From the NCBI GenBank assembly GCA_002391185.1, contig DGRY01000057.1:697-15541 (forward strand): a DNA stretch of 14,845 nucleotides. Reading direction: 5' to 3'. Shown here one piece after another: positions 1-6,432 of this stretch (the first letter of the stretch is position 1; each line of letters starts with the position of its first letter). Both the position numbers and the translations under genes were made by a program. Under the pieces are notes generated by a model, which saw only the letters and a list, made by a program, of their open reading frames with translations, had not been told where the DNA came from and did not search any database. Origin of the DNA: Prevotella sp. UBA4376 (GTDB lineage: Bacteria > Bacteroidota > Bacteroidia > Bacteroidales > Bacteroidaceae).

Positions 1-991
1 GCTGCAACAGGTTCTGACCATAAGAAGAACGATATTTCATCTTACCAACTATACGGATAAGTTCTGGATGCAATCCATGAATACCAAGGTCGATAGCTGT
101 GCGCTTACCTGTTTCGATAATTTCGTTTTCAAGCTGTTTCTTAACCTTGGTGACAACCTCTTCAATACGAGCAGGGTGAATACGTCCGTCGGCAACGAGC
201 TGATGAAGAGCCAATCGGCATATTTCACGACGAACAGGGTCGAAAGCCGAAATAACAACAGCATCAGGTGTGTCGTCAACAACAATTTCAACACCAGTAG
301 CAGCCTCGAGAGCACGAATATTACGACCTTCACGACCGATGATGCGTCCCTTAACCTCGTCGTTATCAATGTGGAACACACTAACGCTATTTTCAATAGC
401 AGTTTCAGTTGCTACACGCTGAATAGTCTGAATAACGATTTTCTTTGCTTGGTTAGTAGCATCGAGCTTAGCCTGATCGATAATTTCATTTACATAACTT
501 GCAGCATCAAGCTTAGCCTGATCCTTCAAGCTTTCAACAAGACGAGCCTTTGCCTCTTCAGCACTAAGTCCAGACAGTTCTTCCAGCTTAGACTGTTCTT
601 GAAGCATCATCTTTTCAAGATCCTGCTGCTTTACAGCCAACAGTTTCTTTTCATTATCAACACGCATTTGGAACTGTTCAACCTCCTGACGGCGACGTCC
701 AATTTCCTCTTGGCGTTGATTAAGACTGATTTCGCGTTGTTTTAGTTTATTTTCACTCTGCTGAATCTTAGAGTTGCGCTGCTGCACCTCTTTTTCGAGT
801 TCACTTTTCTTGTTAAGGAACTTCTCTTTTACTTCAAGAAGTTTTTTCTCCTTAATAACTTCAGCTTCTTTTTCGGCAGCTGATACCATTTCATTATATT
901 TTCCTTTAATTACATAACGGAAAATTGCGTAGCCAGCCAAACCACCCACAACAAGGGCAACGGCAAAAACTATGATAGTTGTTAATACCAT
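1..991 (-). CDS. rny: Ribonuclease Y (partial, C-terminus cut by window edge)
   Basis: Membrane-anchored endoribonuclease that starts mRNA decay. About 330 N-terminal residues are visible; the family is usually ~510-520, so roughly 190 are missing. Seen: start ATG at 991 ([13 protein letters not shown]), one N-terminal membrane segment (residues ~2-25), a long charged coiled coil (~30-200), then a KH RNA-binding domain with the [10 protein letters not shown] loop near residues 214-223. The window stops just before the metal-binding His of the HD catalytic domain (last residues SSYGQNLLQ), so catalytic residues cannot be checked. It lies 70 bp downstream of zapA on the same strand, an arrangement common in Bacteroidetes. 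A small internal duplication (DQAKLDA, twice) sits at the end of the coiled coil. The identification is secure from the domain order and KH sequence. Confidence 0.96.
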   Translation of the reverse strand, partial: MVLTTIIVFAVALVVGGLAGYAIFRYVIKGKYNEMVSAAEKEAEVIKEKKLLEVKEKFLNKKSELEKEVQQRNSKIQQSENKLKQREISLNQRQEEIGRRRQEVEQFQMRVDNEKKLLAVKQQDLEKMMLQEQSKLEELSGLSAEEAKARLVESLKDQAKLDAASYVNEIIDQAKLDATNQAKKIVIQTIQRVATETAIENSVSVFHIDNDEVKGRIIGREGRNIRALEAATGVEIVVDDTPDAVVISAFDPVRREICRLALHQLVADGRIHPARIEEVVTKVKKQLENEIIETGKRTAIDLGIHGLHPELIRIVGKMKYRSSYGQNLLQ

Positions 992-1005
992 TATTGTTTA
1001 TTTTA

Positions 1006-1052
1006 GTTCATTTATTATTTTGATGATACATACCTCTTTATTATAAATGAAC
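1006..1052. repeat. 10-bp perfect inverted repeat in the rny leader
   Basis: GTTCATTTAT at 1006-1015 is the exact reverse complement of ATAAATGAAC at 1043-1052, leaving a 27-base loop between zapA and rny. In the minus-strand mRNA this would fold just upstream of the rny start. It is AT-rich and lacks a U-tract, so it is not an obvious terminator. A role in rny expression is speculative. Confidence 0.45.
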
Positions 1053-1059
1053 AAATATA
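1052..1059 (-). promoter_or_regulatory. Candidate secondary promoter (-7 box) for rny
   Basis: On the minus strand 1059-1052 reads TATATTTG, a match to the Bacteroidetes TAnnTTTG box, just past the zapA stop. Only a weak TTG is found about 22 bases upstream, so this would be an internal promoter of modest strength, giving rny some independence from the upstream genes. Confidence 0.35.
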
Positions 1060-1061
1060 TT

Positions 1062-1364
1062 TTAGTCTTTCAGAGCATCTTCAATTTCAGAAGTAAGCTT
1101 ACCGAGAAGGTCGGCGAACGGTTCGGTGTCGTTACGAGACGCTTCACGCTCATATCTCAAAGCTATATCAATGAGACTCATATACAATAAATCCTTCTCA
1201 CCCTTAGATCCTTTAAAGGCGTTTGCATAAGTATTCACAGTATCAGTAATAAGCTTTGCTGCATTACGATACAGATATTCTTCTTCAGGAAGAACATTAA
1301 CCGACATTTCTGTATCGTAAACATGAAGTCGTATACGTAATTTATCTTTCTTTACTTCTGCCAT
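1062..1364 (-). CDS. zapA: Cell division protein ZapA
   Basis: 100-residue FtsZ-binding protein that bundles protofilaments at the division ring in the cytoplasm. Seen: an N-terminal beta-rich head (LRIRLHVYDTEMSVNV), the family-typical segment with YLYRNAAKLI, then a helical, coiled-coil tail (residues ~55-98). The length matches the ZapA family (~100). It starts 9 bases after the stop of the upstream coiled-coil gene, so the two are surely co-transcribed, and it is followed by rny. ZapA next to rny is a familiar Bacteroidetes arrangement. ATG at 1364 is the only sensible start. Confidence 0.92.
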   Translation of the reverse strand: MAEVKKDKLRIRLHVYDTEMSVNVLPEEEYLYRNAAKLITDTVNTYANAFKGSKGEKDLLYMSLIDIALRYEREASRNDTEPFADLLGKLTSEIEDALKD

Positions 1365-1373
1365 CGCTTCTGA

Positions 1374-1667
1374 TTATTTGCCACTCAGTAGCGTAATACA
1401 TTTGTCCACGTCTCTGATGAGTGCTTGAACACGTTTTTTGGCTTCTTCAATATCGCCATCAGTAATTTCAATCATCTTAGCCATCTTGAGACTATTGTAA
1501 TCTCTCTGCGCCTGAGCCAACTGTTCTTGAAGCTGCAGTATTTGAGCATCACGTTGCTCTACCTGTTCGCGCAACTCCTGACATGCAGTTTTAGTTTCTT
1601 TAAACTGCAGAATCATTTGTCTCACACGGGTAGAGAACAGATTCAAAGTTTTCTCATTTGCGTCCAT
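1374..1667 (-). CDS. Small coiled-coil protein, ZapB-like, upstream of ZapA
   Basis: 97-residue protein, almost entirely helical. Residues ~15-65 are a coiled coil rich in Gln/Glu/Leu heptads (QLQEQLAQAQRDYNSL), followed by a conserved-looking tail (EEAKKRVQALIRDVDKCITL). It is the first gene of the operon with zapA (9-base gap) and rny, directly behind a strong promoter. Small coiled-coil proteins in front of zapA are common in Bacteroidetes. By size, coiled coil and neighbourhood it may act with ZapA at the Z-ring, but I see no sequence signature that proves ZapB homology. ATG at 1667 lies about 12 bases from the predicted transcription start. Real gene: near certain. Function: inferred from context. 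Confidence 0.8.
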   Translation of the reverse strand: MDANEKTLNLFSTRVRQMILQFKETKTACQELREQVEQRDAQILQLQEQLAQAQRDYNSLKMAKMIEITDGDIEEAKKRVQALIRDVDKCITLLSGK

Positions 1668-1685
1668 AGATATACAATTTGGTTA

Positions 1686-1717
1686 CAAAATTAAAATTTA
1701 AAATTGACAAAACCAAA
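1686..1717 (-). promoter_or_regulatory. Promoter of the coiled-coil/zapA/rny operon
   Basis: On the minus strand a TTTG (-33) box at 1717-1714 is followed after exactly 20 bases by TAATTTTG (-7) at 1693-1686. This fits the Bacteroidetes sigma-ABfr consensus. Transcription would start near 1679, about a dozen bases before the ATG at 1667. Confidence 0.75.
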
Positions 1718-1728
1718 TTATTCTTAAA

Positions 1729-1755
1729 GTTTTTGTTTAAGAAAAAACTTTTATT
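1729..1755 (-). terminator. Weak AT-rich hairpin after the hypothetical gene
   Basis: TTCTTAAA and TTTAAGAA form an 8-bp stem around GTTTTTG between the 215-aa gene (stop at 1751) and the next minus-strand gene. It has no G/C clamp and no clean U-tract, so it is at best a leaky terminator. Exact edges are approximate. Confidence 0.25.
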
Positions 1756-2398
1756 TCATCAATCCTTTTGCCTTCTCAACCTGTTGCTCTGATGGTTTTG
1801 GTTCTTTCTTAGCCAACATTACCACCTGATAAACAAAGTCGGTAATCCATTTTTGTGAGAAGCCAAGACGCTGATCGTACTGACGAATAGCCATAACAGA
1901 TTTGATTACACTAGCGTCGGTATAATCGTTCTTGGTAAAGATATCAGAAACGGTTTTCTGAGTCATTGTATAGATAGCCTTTTTAAAGAAAGAAGGCAAA
2001 CGAAGTTTAAATTTCATCAAATTACCAGTGAGCATCATCAAATCCTGTGTGAACCCCTGGAACTGAATGAGATAGGTTTGAACGTCCTGAATTTTATGAC
2101 AGTTCTTTCGAATACTCTGGTCAATCTCCTTGAAGAAGCTATCGTCGAGAGTATACATCTCTTTCAACATCTTCTTGCAATGATTGCGCTCACCGATACC
2201 AATTTTATTATTTACTGTAGCTACATGAAATGTAGCCTTAAACATACGCAAGTCAGGAAGCATAGCAAGATTGTTTACACCTGTATTTGTTGCTATTGAT
2301 GCCTGGAAATACACTCTGATAAGAGTCATAAAATCTTCCATTCCACCAACCTTACTTGCATTATCTTTATTTCCGAACAATTTTGATAAAAATCCCAT
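1751..2398 (-). CDS. Conserved hypothetical protein, 215 aa
   Basis: Soluble, mostly helical protein without signal peptide or membrane segment; I do not recognise a named family. It begins MGFLSKLFGNKDN, which could be an amphipathic N-terminal helix, has a basic middle (KFKLRLPSFFKKAIY) and ends in a Lys/Glu-rich tail (EPKPSEQQVEKAKGLMK). The reading frame extends upstream to a GTG at 2416, but the predicted transcription start (~2412) falls downstream of it, so ATG at 2398 is the start. It has its own promoter and diverges from rfbA. I think similar proteins occur in other Bacteroidales, but I assign no function. Confidence 0.8.
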   Translation of the reverse strand: MGFLSKLFGNKDNASKVGGMEDFMTLIRVYFQASIATNTGVNNLAMLPDLRMFKATFHVATVNNKIGIGERNHCKKMLKEMYTLDDSFFKEIDQSIRKNCHKIQDVQTYLIQFQGFTQDLMMLTGNLMKFKLRLPSFFKKAIYTMTQKTVSDIFTKNDYTDASVIKSVMAIRQYDQRLGFSQKWITDFVYQVVMLAKKEPKPSEQQVEKAKGLMK

Positions 2399-2418
2399 AA
2401 TATTATTGTTTAACACTG

Positions 2419-2449
2419 CAAAAGTACATCAAACGAGTGGAATGACAAA
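2419..2449 (-). promoter_or_regulatory. Promoter of the 215-aa hypothetical gene
   Basis: On the minus strand TTTG at 2449-2446 is followed after 19 bases by TACTTTTG at 2426-2419, a good TTTG/TAnnTTTG pair. It fixes the likely start codon as the ATG at 2398. Confidence 0.7.
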
Positions 2450-2473
2450 ATAAAACTATCAAAAAAACTACAT

Positions 2474-2509
2474 TTTGTAATAGCGGTTAGTCTTTTTTTT
2501 ATACCTTTG
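2474..2509 (+). promoter_or_regulatory. Promoter of rfbA
   Basis: TACCTTTG (2502-2509) is a perfect -7 box. The nearest TTTG (2474-2477) is 24 bases upstream, slightly long spacing. Transcription would start near 2516, giving a leader of about 30 bases with no Shine-Dalgarno. It diverges from the promoter at 2419-2449. Confidence 0.6.
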
Positions 2510-2545
2510 CGAAAGAAAAAATAACAAAAAGCTAAATACATAACT

Positions 2546-3421
2546 ATGAAAGGAATTGTACTTGCCGGAGGTTCTGGCACACGTCTTTACCCTATTACAA
2601 AGGGTATAAGCAAGCAATTGATACCTATTTTCGACAAACCAATGATATATTATCCTATATCTGTATTGATGCTTGCTGGCATCAAGGATATCCTTATCAT
2701 ATCTACCCCATTCGATTTACCAGGTTTCAAGCGTTTACTCGGTGATGGACACGATATTGGAGTAAATTTTGAATATGCAGAGCAACCTAGTCCAGATGGT
2801 TTGGCTCAGGCTTTTATCATAGGCGAAGAGTTTATTGGAAACGATAGTGCCTGTTTGGTTCTTGGCGATAATATCTTCTATGGGGCAGGCTTTACAGGTT
2901 TGCTGCAAGAGAGTGTTAAAGCTGCCGAAGAAGGCACGGCAAGTGTATTCGGTTATTACGTTAACGATCCTGAGAGATATGGTGTTGCAGAGTTCGACAA
3001 GAACGGCAACTGTTTGAGTATCGAAGAAAAGCCAGAGCATCCGAAAAGCAACCATGCCGTTGTTGGTCTTTACTTCTATCCTAATAGTGTTGTTGAAATA
3101 GCCAAGAACATAAAGCCTTCAGCACGAGGCGAACTTGAGATTACCACTGTTAATCAAGAGTATCTGAAACAAGAAAAGCTTAAAGTTCGCACATTGCAAC
3201 GCGGTTTTGCTTGGCTCGACACAGGCACACACGACAGCCTTTCAGAGGCAAGTACCTTTATCGAAGTAATTGAGAAACGACAAGGTCTTAAAGTTGCCTG
3301 TCTGGAGGAAATAGCCTTCCGCCAGGGGTGGATTGATGCCGAACAACTAAAGAAATTAGCAGAGCCAATGCTTAAAAATAACTATGGAAAATATCTTTTG
3401 AGCTTGGCAGAAGAAAAATAA
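2546..3421 (+). CDS. rfbA: Glucose-1-phosphate thymidylyltransferase
   Basis: Converts dTTP and glucose-1-phosphate to dTDP-glucose, the first step to dTDP-L-rhamnose and related sugars for surface polysaccharide (cytoplasmic). 291 residues, the usual RmlA/RfbA length. Seen: the nucleotide-binding signature [18 protein letters not shown] (residues 8-25) with the P-loop-like G-x-G-T-R and Lys, [17 protein letters not shown], the metal/substrate motif GDNIFYG, and EKPEHPKSN. In many genomes it sits with rfbB, rfbC and rfbD. Here it stands alone between its own promoter and a strong terminator, so the other rhamnose genes must be elsewhere. The protein looks complete and canonical. Confidence 0.96.
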   Translation: MKGIVLAGGSGTRLYPITKGISKQLIPIFDKPMIYYPISVLMLAGIKDILIISTPFDLPGFKRLLGDGHDIGVNFEYAEQPSPDGLAQAFIIGEEFIGNDSACLVLGDNIFYGAGFTGLLQESVKAAEEGTASVFGYYVNDPERYGVAEFDKNGNCLSIEEKPEHPKSNHAVVGLYFYPNSVVEIAKNIKPSARGELEITTVNQEYLKQEKLKVRTLQRGFAWLDTGTHDSLSEASTFIEVIEKRQGLKVACLEEIAFRQGWIDAEQLKKLAEPMLKNNYGKYLLSLAEEK

Positions 3422-3428
3422 AAACATA

Positions 3429-3469
3429 AATACGATGGAGAAAAAAAAACTCTCCATCGTATTTTTTTT
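3429..3469 (+). terminator. Rho-independent terminator of rfbA
   Basis: AATACGATGGAGA (3429-3441) pairs perfectly with TCTCCATCGTATT (3451-3463), 13 bp, with a short A-rich loop, followed by a T-run to 3469. It begins 8 bases after the rfbA stop. A-rich sequence on the other side means it may work weakly in reverse too. Confidence 0.9.
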
Positions 3470-3479
3470 GATTCATATA

Positions 3480-3511
3480 TTTGCCCCATTAAAATAAAAA
3501 GCGTATATTTG
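3480..3511 (+). promoter_or_regulatory. Promoter of the DASS transporter gene
   Basis: TTTG (3480-3483), 20-base spacer, TATATTTG (3504-3511): a near-ideal Bacteroidetes promoter. Transcription near 3518 would leave a leader of ~73 bases containing a small GCAC/GTGC hairpin (~3532-3546), longer than the other leaders here. I see no recognisable riboswitch. Confidence 0.75.
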
Positions 3512-3590
3512 CCGCCACATCAATAAACATGCGCACAAAAACGTGCTAAAAACCATAGAAACATTTAATTTTAAAATCATAATCTAAATC

Positions 3591-5048
3591 ATGGCAAATT
3601 CAGTAAAGAAAATTTTGTCTGGCGATTTTAACAAGAGAAAGGCATTGATGTTCAGCATCACTGCCTTATTAACGCTTATTGTTTGGAATCTGCCCACCAG
3701 CTGTTTTGGTATCGAAGATCTAACCATTGTCCAACAGCGCACCATCGCCATCTTTGTTATGGCAGTAATGCTTTGGCTCACAGAGGCTATACCAGCCTGG
3801 GCCACATCAGTAACCATTATTTTCGTGTTGCTATTCTGTGTCAGCGACTCCGCCTTCAACTTTCTGCAAGGTTCTGAAGGTGATGCAGGAAAACTTTTGG
3901 ACTACCAAGGCATCATGGCATGTTTTGCCGACCCTACAATCATCCTTTTCCTTGGAGGTTTCATCTTGGCGATAGCTGCTACGAAATCAGGACTTGATGT
4001 TGTGATGGCACGAAATCTGATAAAACCATTCGGTAAGAAATCAGAGAACGTGCTCTTGGGCTTCATGCTCATCACCGGAATCTTCTCCATGTTTATTTCC
4101 AACACAGCCACAGCTGCAATGATGCTTACATTTCTTACCCCTGTGTTTAAATCATTACCAGCAAATGGAAAAGGGCGAATAGCACTTACTATGGCTATCC
4201 CTATTGGAGCAAACTTTGGCGGTATGGGAACCCCTATTGGAACACCTCCAAACGCATTCGCATTTAAAACACTCAACGAGTTAGGAATGGGTATCGGTTT
4301 TGGTCAATGGATGTCAGTCATGGTACCTTTGGTTCTTGTGATGTTGATTCTTTCATGGTTCATTATCAAGACATTCTATCCATTCTCAAAGAAAACGATA
4401 GAATTGCAGATTGAGGGTGAAGTAGAATGGAATTGGCGAACATATGTTGTTGCCATAACATTCGTGACAACCATTCTGCTTTGGATTTTCGGTAAGCAAA
4501 TTGGTATTAACGCCAACACAGTAGCAATGCTTCCGATAGCAGTCTTCGCATTTACAGGAGTTATCACAGCCGACGACTTGAAGGACATTGACTGGGGAGT
4601 AATATGGATGGTTGCCGGAGGCTTTGCCTTGGGTCTTGCCATGAACGGAACTGGACTTGCTCAGAATGCAGTAAAGAGCATACCATTCGGCGAATGGAAC
4701 CCAATAGTTATTCTGATTATTTCTGGAATACTCTGCTTTGCTCTCAGTAACTTTATTTCAAACACAGCCACAGCAGCATTGCTTATTCCTATCTTGACAG
4801 TGGTGTGCGAAGGTATGGGAGAAGCACTTGTTCCTATCGGTGGAACTTCAACCATAATCATTGGCATTGCCGTAGCAGCAAGTTGCGCGATGTCGCTTCC
4901 TATCAGTACACCTCCTAACGCCATTGCCTACTCTACAGGTCTTATCGAACAGAAAGATATGGCGAAAGCAGGTTTCACTTCTGGCTTCATAAGCCTTATC
5001 ATAGGCTACATAGCACTGATTGCATTCTGCAAATTAGGAATACTATAA
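3591..5048 (+). CDS. DASS/SLC13 family sodium-coupled anion (dicarboxylate) symporter
   Basis: Inner-membrane transporter of the divalent anion:Na+ symporter family, which imports C4-dicarboxylates, citrate or sulfate with sodium. 485 residues with many membrane segments. Seen: the two inverted-repeat halves each carry the substrate/Na+ motif pair known from VcINDY: SNTATAAMM (residues 170-178) with GTPPNA (217-222), and SNTATAALL (390-398) with STPPNA (439-444). Both are intact, so it should be active. The substrate cannot be read from sequence; a C4-dicarboxylate such as succinate or fumarate is a reasonable guess for an anaerobe of this group. The 3' end overlaps the convergent HTH gene by 6 bp, and its likely terminator lies inside that gene. 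Confidence 0.92.
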   Translation: MANSVKKILSGDFNKRKALMFSITALLTLIVWNLPTSCFGIEDLTIVQQRTIAIFVMAVMLWLTEAIPAWATSVTIIFVLLFCVSDSAFNFLQGSEGDAGKLLDYQGIMACFADPTIILFLGGFILAIAATKSGLDVVMARNLIKPFGKKSENVLLGFMLITGIFSMFISNTATAAMMLTFLTPVFKSLPANGKGRIALTMAIPIGANFGGMGTPIGTPPNAFAFKTLNELGMGIGFGQWMSVMVPLVLVMLILSWFIIKTFYPFSKKTIELQIEGEVEWNWRTYVVAITFVTTILLWIFGKQIGINANTVAMLPIAVFAFTGVITADDLKDIDWGVIWMVAGGFALGLAMNGTGLAQNAVKSIPFGEWNPIVILIISGILCFALSNFISNTATAALLIPILTVVCEGMGEALVPIGGTSTIIIGIAVAASCAMSLPISTPPNAIAYSTGLIEQKDMAKAGFTSGFISLIIGYIALIAFCKLGIL

Positions 5049-6050
5049 TTTTGCGTGTTGCACTTTTTCCATTAGGGCTTCCTTGAGATTATATTCTGGA
5101 GGAAGCCCTAATTTTATTCTTATATGAGCTCTTTGGCTTCCCACATTACTCTTCGTTTTATCAAGTGCCCTACATATTTCCCCTGTAGTCTTTCCTTCAA
5201 CTATCAACTTTGCTATCTCCAACTCAGAAGGAGTAAGCATAGGAAAAACTTTTTTCAAATTGTTCATATCATTCTGCTTTGAAAGCAGATAATCTTTCAA
5301 TGCCGCCATCATTCGTTGTCGTGTTTCAGCATTTATAGTATCAAGAAAACTATTTATCGAAGTTTTATCATCGTCTTCATCTCTTGTTTGCAAATTACTC
5401 AACTGAGCTATTTTCAATAGCTGATTGTAATTCAAACCTAATGTAGAAATCAATTGCACTTCACGTTCACGCATATCAATATTGTCGGTGCGTAGTGCAA
5501 GAAGATTCCTTGATATGTGCCAACAAATCAAACTAACCGAGATAATCATGAGCAAATAAAACACAGACAACTCGGTTAATGCACCATGCTTATCTTTAAG
5601 AACACAATACATAAAAACACTCACCGCCAAAAACGAAACGATTATAGTATTAGATGGAATATAAGCCAACACACATGCCATCAAAATAAGTAGAAGCAAA
5701 CAAATATTACCAAGAATAAGAAAACCCGAATAAACATCGGTATTATCCACAACAGCTATATTCTCGCATGATGTTTCAAACGCAGCATAAAGCAGTTCGA
5801 TTGCCAAAGCTGTTCGCACTTTGATTTTACCAAAAACATAGAAAAGAAAAGTAGCAATGAACACAATATTGTATCCTATCAACAAAAACTTAAACACTAG
5901 TGTTTGAAAGCCATAAAAACCCAGAATTCCACCAGTTGCGCCAACAATTCCAAACATTGTTATTATATATAACATTAGTCGTTGTTGCTTGTTAAGCACA
6001 TCCAACGCATCAACATTGCTCGCTGTTTCTTTTTCAACAATTTGTATCAT
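5043..6050 (-). CDS. Membrane-anchored LuxR-type HTH transcriptional regulator
   Basis: 335 residues. The N-terminal half (~25-185) has five or six hydrophobic membrane segments. A charged, partly coiled linker (~185-270, with an acidic run at DEDDD) follows, then a C-terminal LuxR/FixJ-like helix-turn-helix (272-316: LTPSELEIAKLIVEGKTTGE...). The layout suggests a one-component regulator held in the inner membrane. No kinase, receiver or ligand-binding domain is recognisable, so the signal is unknown. It converges on the DASS transporter with 6 bp of overlapping stop regions, so the two are not co-transcribed; a regulatory link to the transporter is possible but unproven. Similar membrane HTH proteins are common in Bacteroidales. 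Start ATG at 6050. Confidence 0.85.
   Translation of the reverse strand: MIQIVEKETASNVDALDVLNKQQRLMLYIITMFGIVGATGGILGFYGFQTLVFKFLLIGYNIVFIATFLFYVFGKIKVRTALAIELLYAAFETSCENIAVVDNTDVYSGFLILGNICLLLLILMACVLAYIPSNTIIVSFLAVSVFMYCVLKDKHGALTELSVFYLLMIISVSLICWHISRNLLALRTDNIDMREREVQLISTLGLNYNQLLKIAQLSNLQTRDEDDDKTSINSFLDTINAETRQRMMAALKDYLLSKQNDMNNLKKVFPMLTPSELEIAKLIVEGKTTGEICRALDKTKSNVGSQRAHIRIKLGLPPEYNLKEALMEKVQHAKL
5071..5119 (+). terminator. Terminator of the transporter gene, embedded in the convergent HTH gene
   Basis: ATTAGGGCTTCCT (5071-5083) pairs perfectly over 13 bp with AGGAAGCCCTAAT (5100-5112), loop of 16 bases, followed on the plus strand by TTTATTCTT. It starts 22 bases after the transporter stop and lies wholly inside the last codons of the HTH gene. 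On the minus strand no U-tract follows it, so it fits a plus-strand terminator. Confidence 0.7.
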
Positions 6051-6090
6051 AAATGAACCATTTTAAACACATTTCAACCCTTTTCAACCG

Positions 6091-6098
6091 CAAAAATA
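6091..6098 (-). promoter_or_regulatory. Candidate -7 box of the HTH regulator gene
   Basis: Minus strand 6098-6091 reads TATTTTTG, matching TAnnTTTG, 41 bases upstream of the ATG at 6050. No TTTG is found at the right distance, so the promoter would be weak or activator-dependent. Confidence 0.4.
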
Positions 6099-6139
6099 AT
6101 AAAAAAAATACATATCAGCTTATTTCAGCCGCAAGAAAA

Positions 6140-6171
6140 TTTGGTTATAAAACGACAAGGCTATATCTTTG
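6140..6171 (+). promoter_or_regulatory. Strong orphan promoter, plus strand
   Basis: TTTG at 6140-6143, 20-base spacer, TATCTTTG at 6164-6171: the same spacing as the best gene promoters in this window. Transcription would start near 6178 and run rightward into non-coding sequence. Confidence 0.65.
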
Positions 6172-6177
6172 CATCAC

Positions 6178-6400
6178 CAAAAATAACAAATAACGTTTTA
6201 TAGAATAGCGGTATTGTGGTAAGTGTTTTATAGCATATCGCGGTATTCGACTTACTAAAGTTGACTCAATAATATATGTGACTCAAAAGGACAATCTTCG
6301 CTGGTAAAATGAGTATTTTATAACAAGATATTATATTACATAGTGAAGCAAGTAAATTAAGTAAAAAAAGCCCGGTAGGTAAAACCTACTGGGCTTTCAT
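6178..6400 (+). ncRNA. Candidate small RNA, ~220 nt
   Basis: Bounded by the promoter at 6140-6171 and the hairpin at 6367-6397. It has no useful ORF: the only ATGs are followed at once, or within a few codons, by stops. Inside are two imperfect ~30-base direct repeats: GTTTTATAG at 6195 and 6225, and GCGGTATT at 6208 and 6240. A second pair, TGACTCAA, occurs at 6262 and 6279. GGTAAGT (6218-6224) can pair with ACTTACT (6250-6256), enclosing the second repeat. I do not recognise an RNA family; 6S RNA or a regulatory sRNA are possible but not shown. Confidence 0.42.
6363..6397 (-). terminator. Bidirectional terminator (pantothenate kinase gene and candidate sRNA)
   Basis: AAAGCCCGGTAGGT (6367-6380) pairs with ACCTACTGGGCTTT (6384-6397): 14 bp with one G-T wobble and a 3-base AAA loop. 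On the minus strand the stem runs into CTTTTTTTAC, an ideal U-tract, about 36 bases past the kinase stop. On the plus strand the tail TTTCATTTTAT is weaker but usable, so it can also end the candidate RNA at 6178-6400. Confidence 0.9.
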
Positions 6401-6432
6401 TTTATATGAGAACTAAAATAACTGCTCAAATA

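Larger units (their letters stand above)
6051..6432. other. 382-bp intergenic region between the HTH gene and pantothenate kinase
   Basis: No credible ORF on either strand. From left to right it holds an AT-rich leader and weak -7 box for the HTH gene (6091-6098), a strong plus-strand promoter (6140-6171), a repeat-containing stretch that may be a small RNA (6178-6400), and a bidirectional hairpin (6363-6397). The neighbouring genes both read leftward, so the plus-strand promoter serves no annotated gene. Confidence 0.8.

Noticed and set aside
68..745. 225-residue open frame on the plus strand
   Set aside because: It is antisense to the well-supported RNase Y gene, has low-complexity Asn/Ser/Leu/Phe composition typical of a shadow frame, and has no promoter.
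2399..2416. N-terminal extension of the 215-aa hypothetical to a GTG at 2416
   Set aside because: The predicted transcription start (~2412) lies downstream of that codon, and ATG at 2398 opens a sensible protein.
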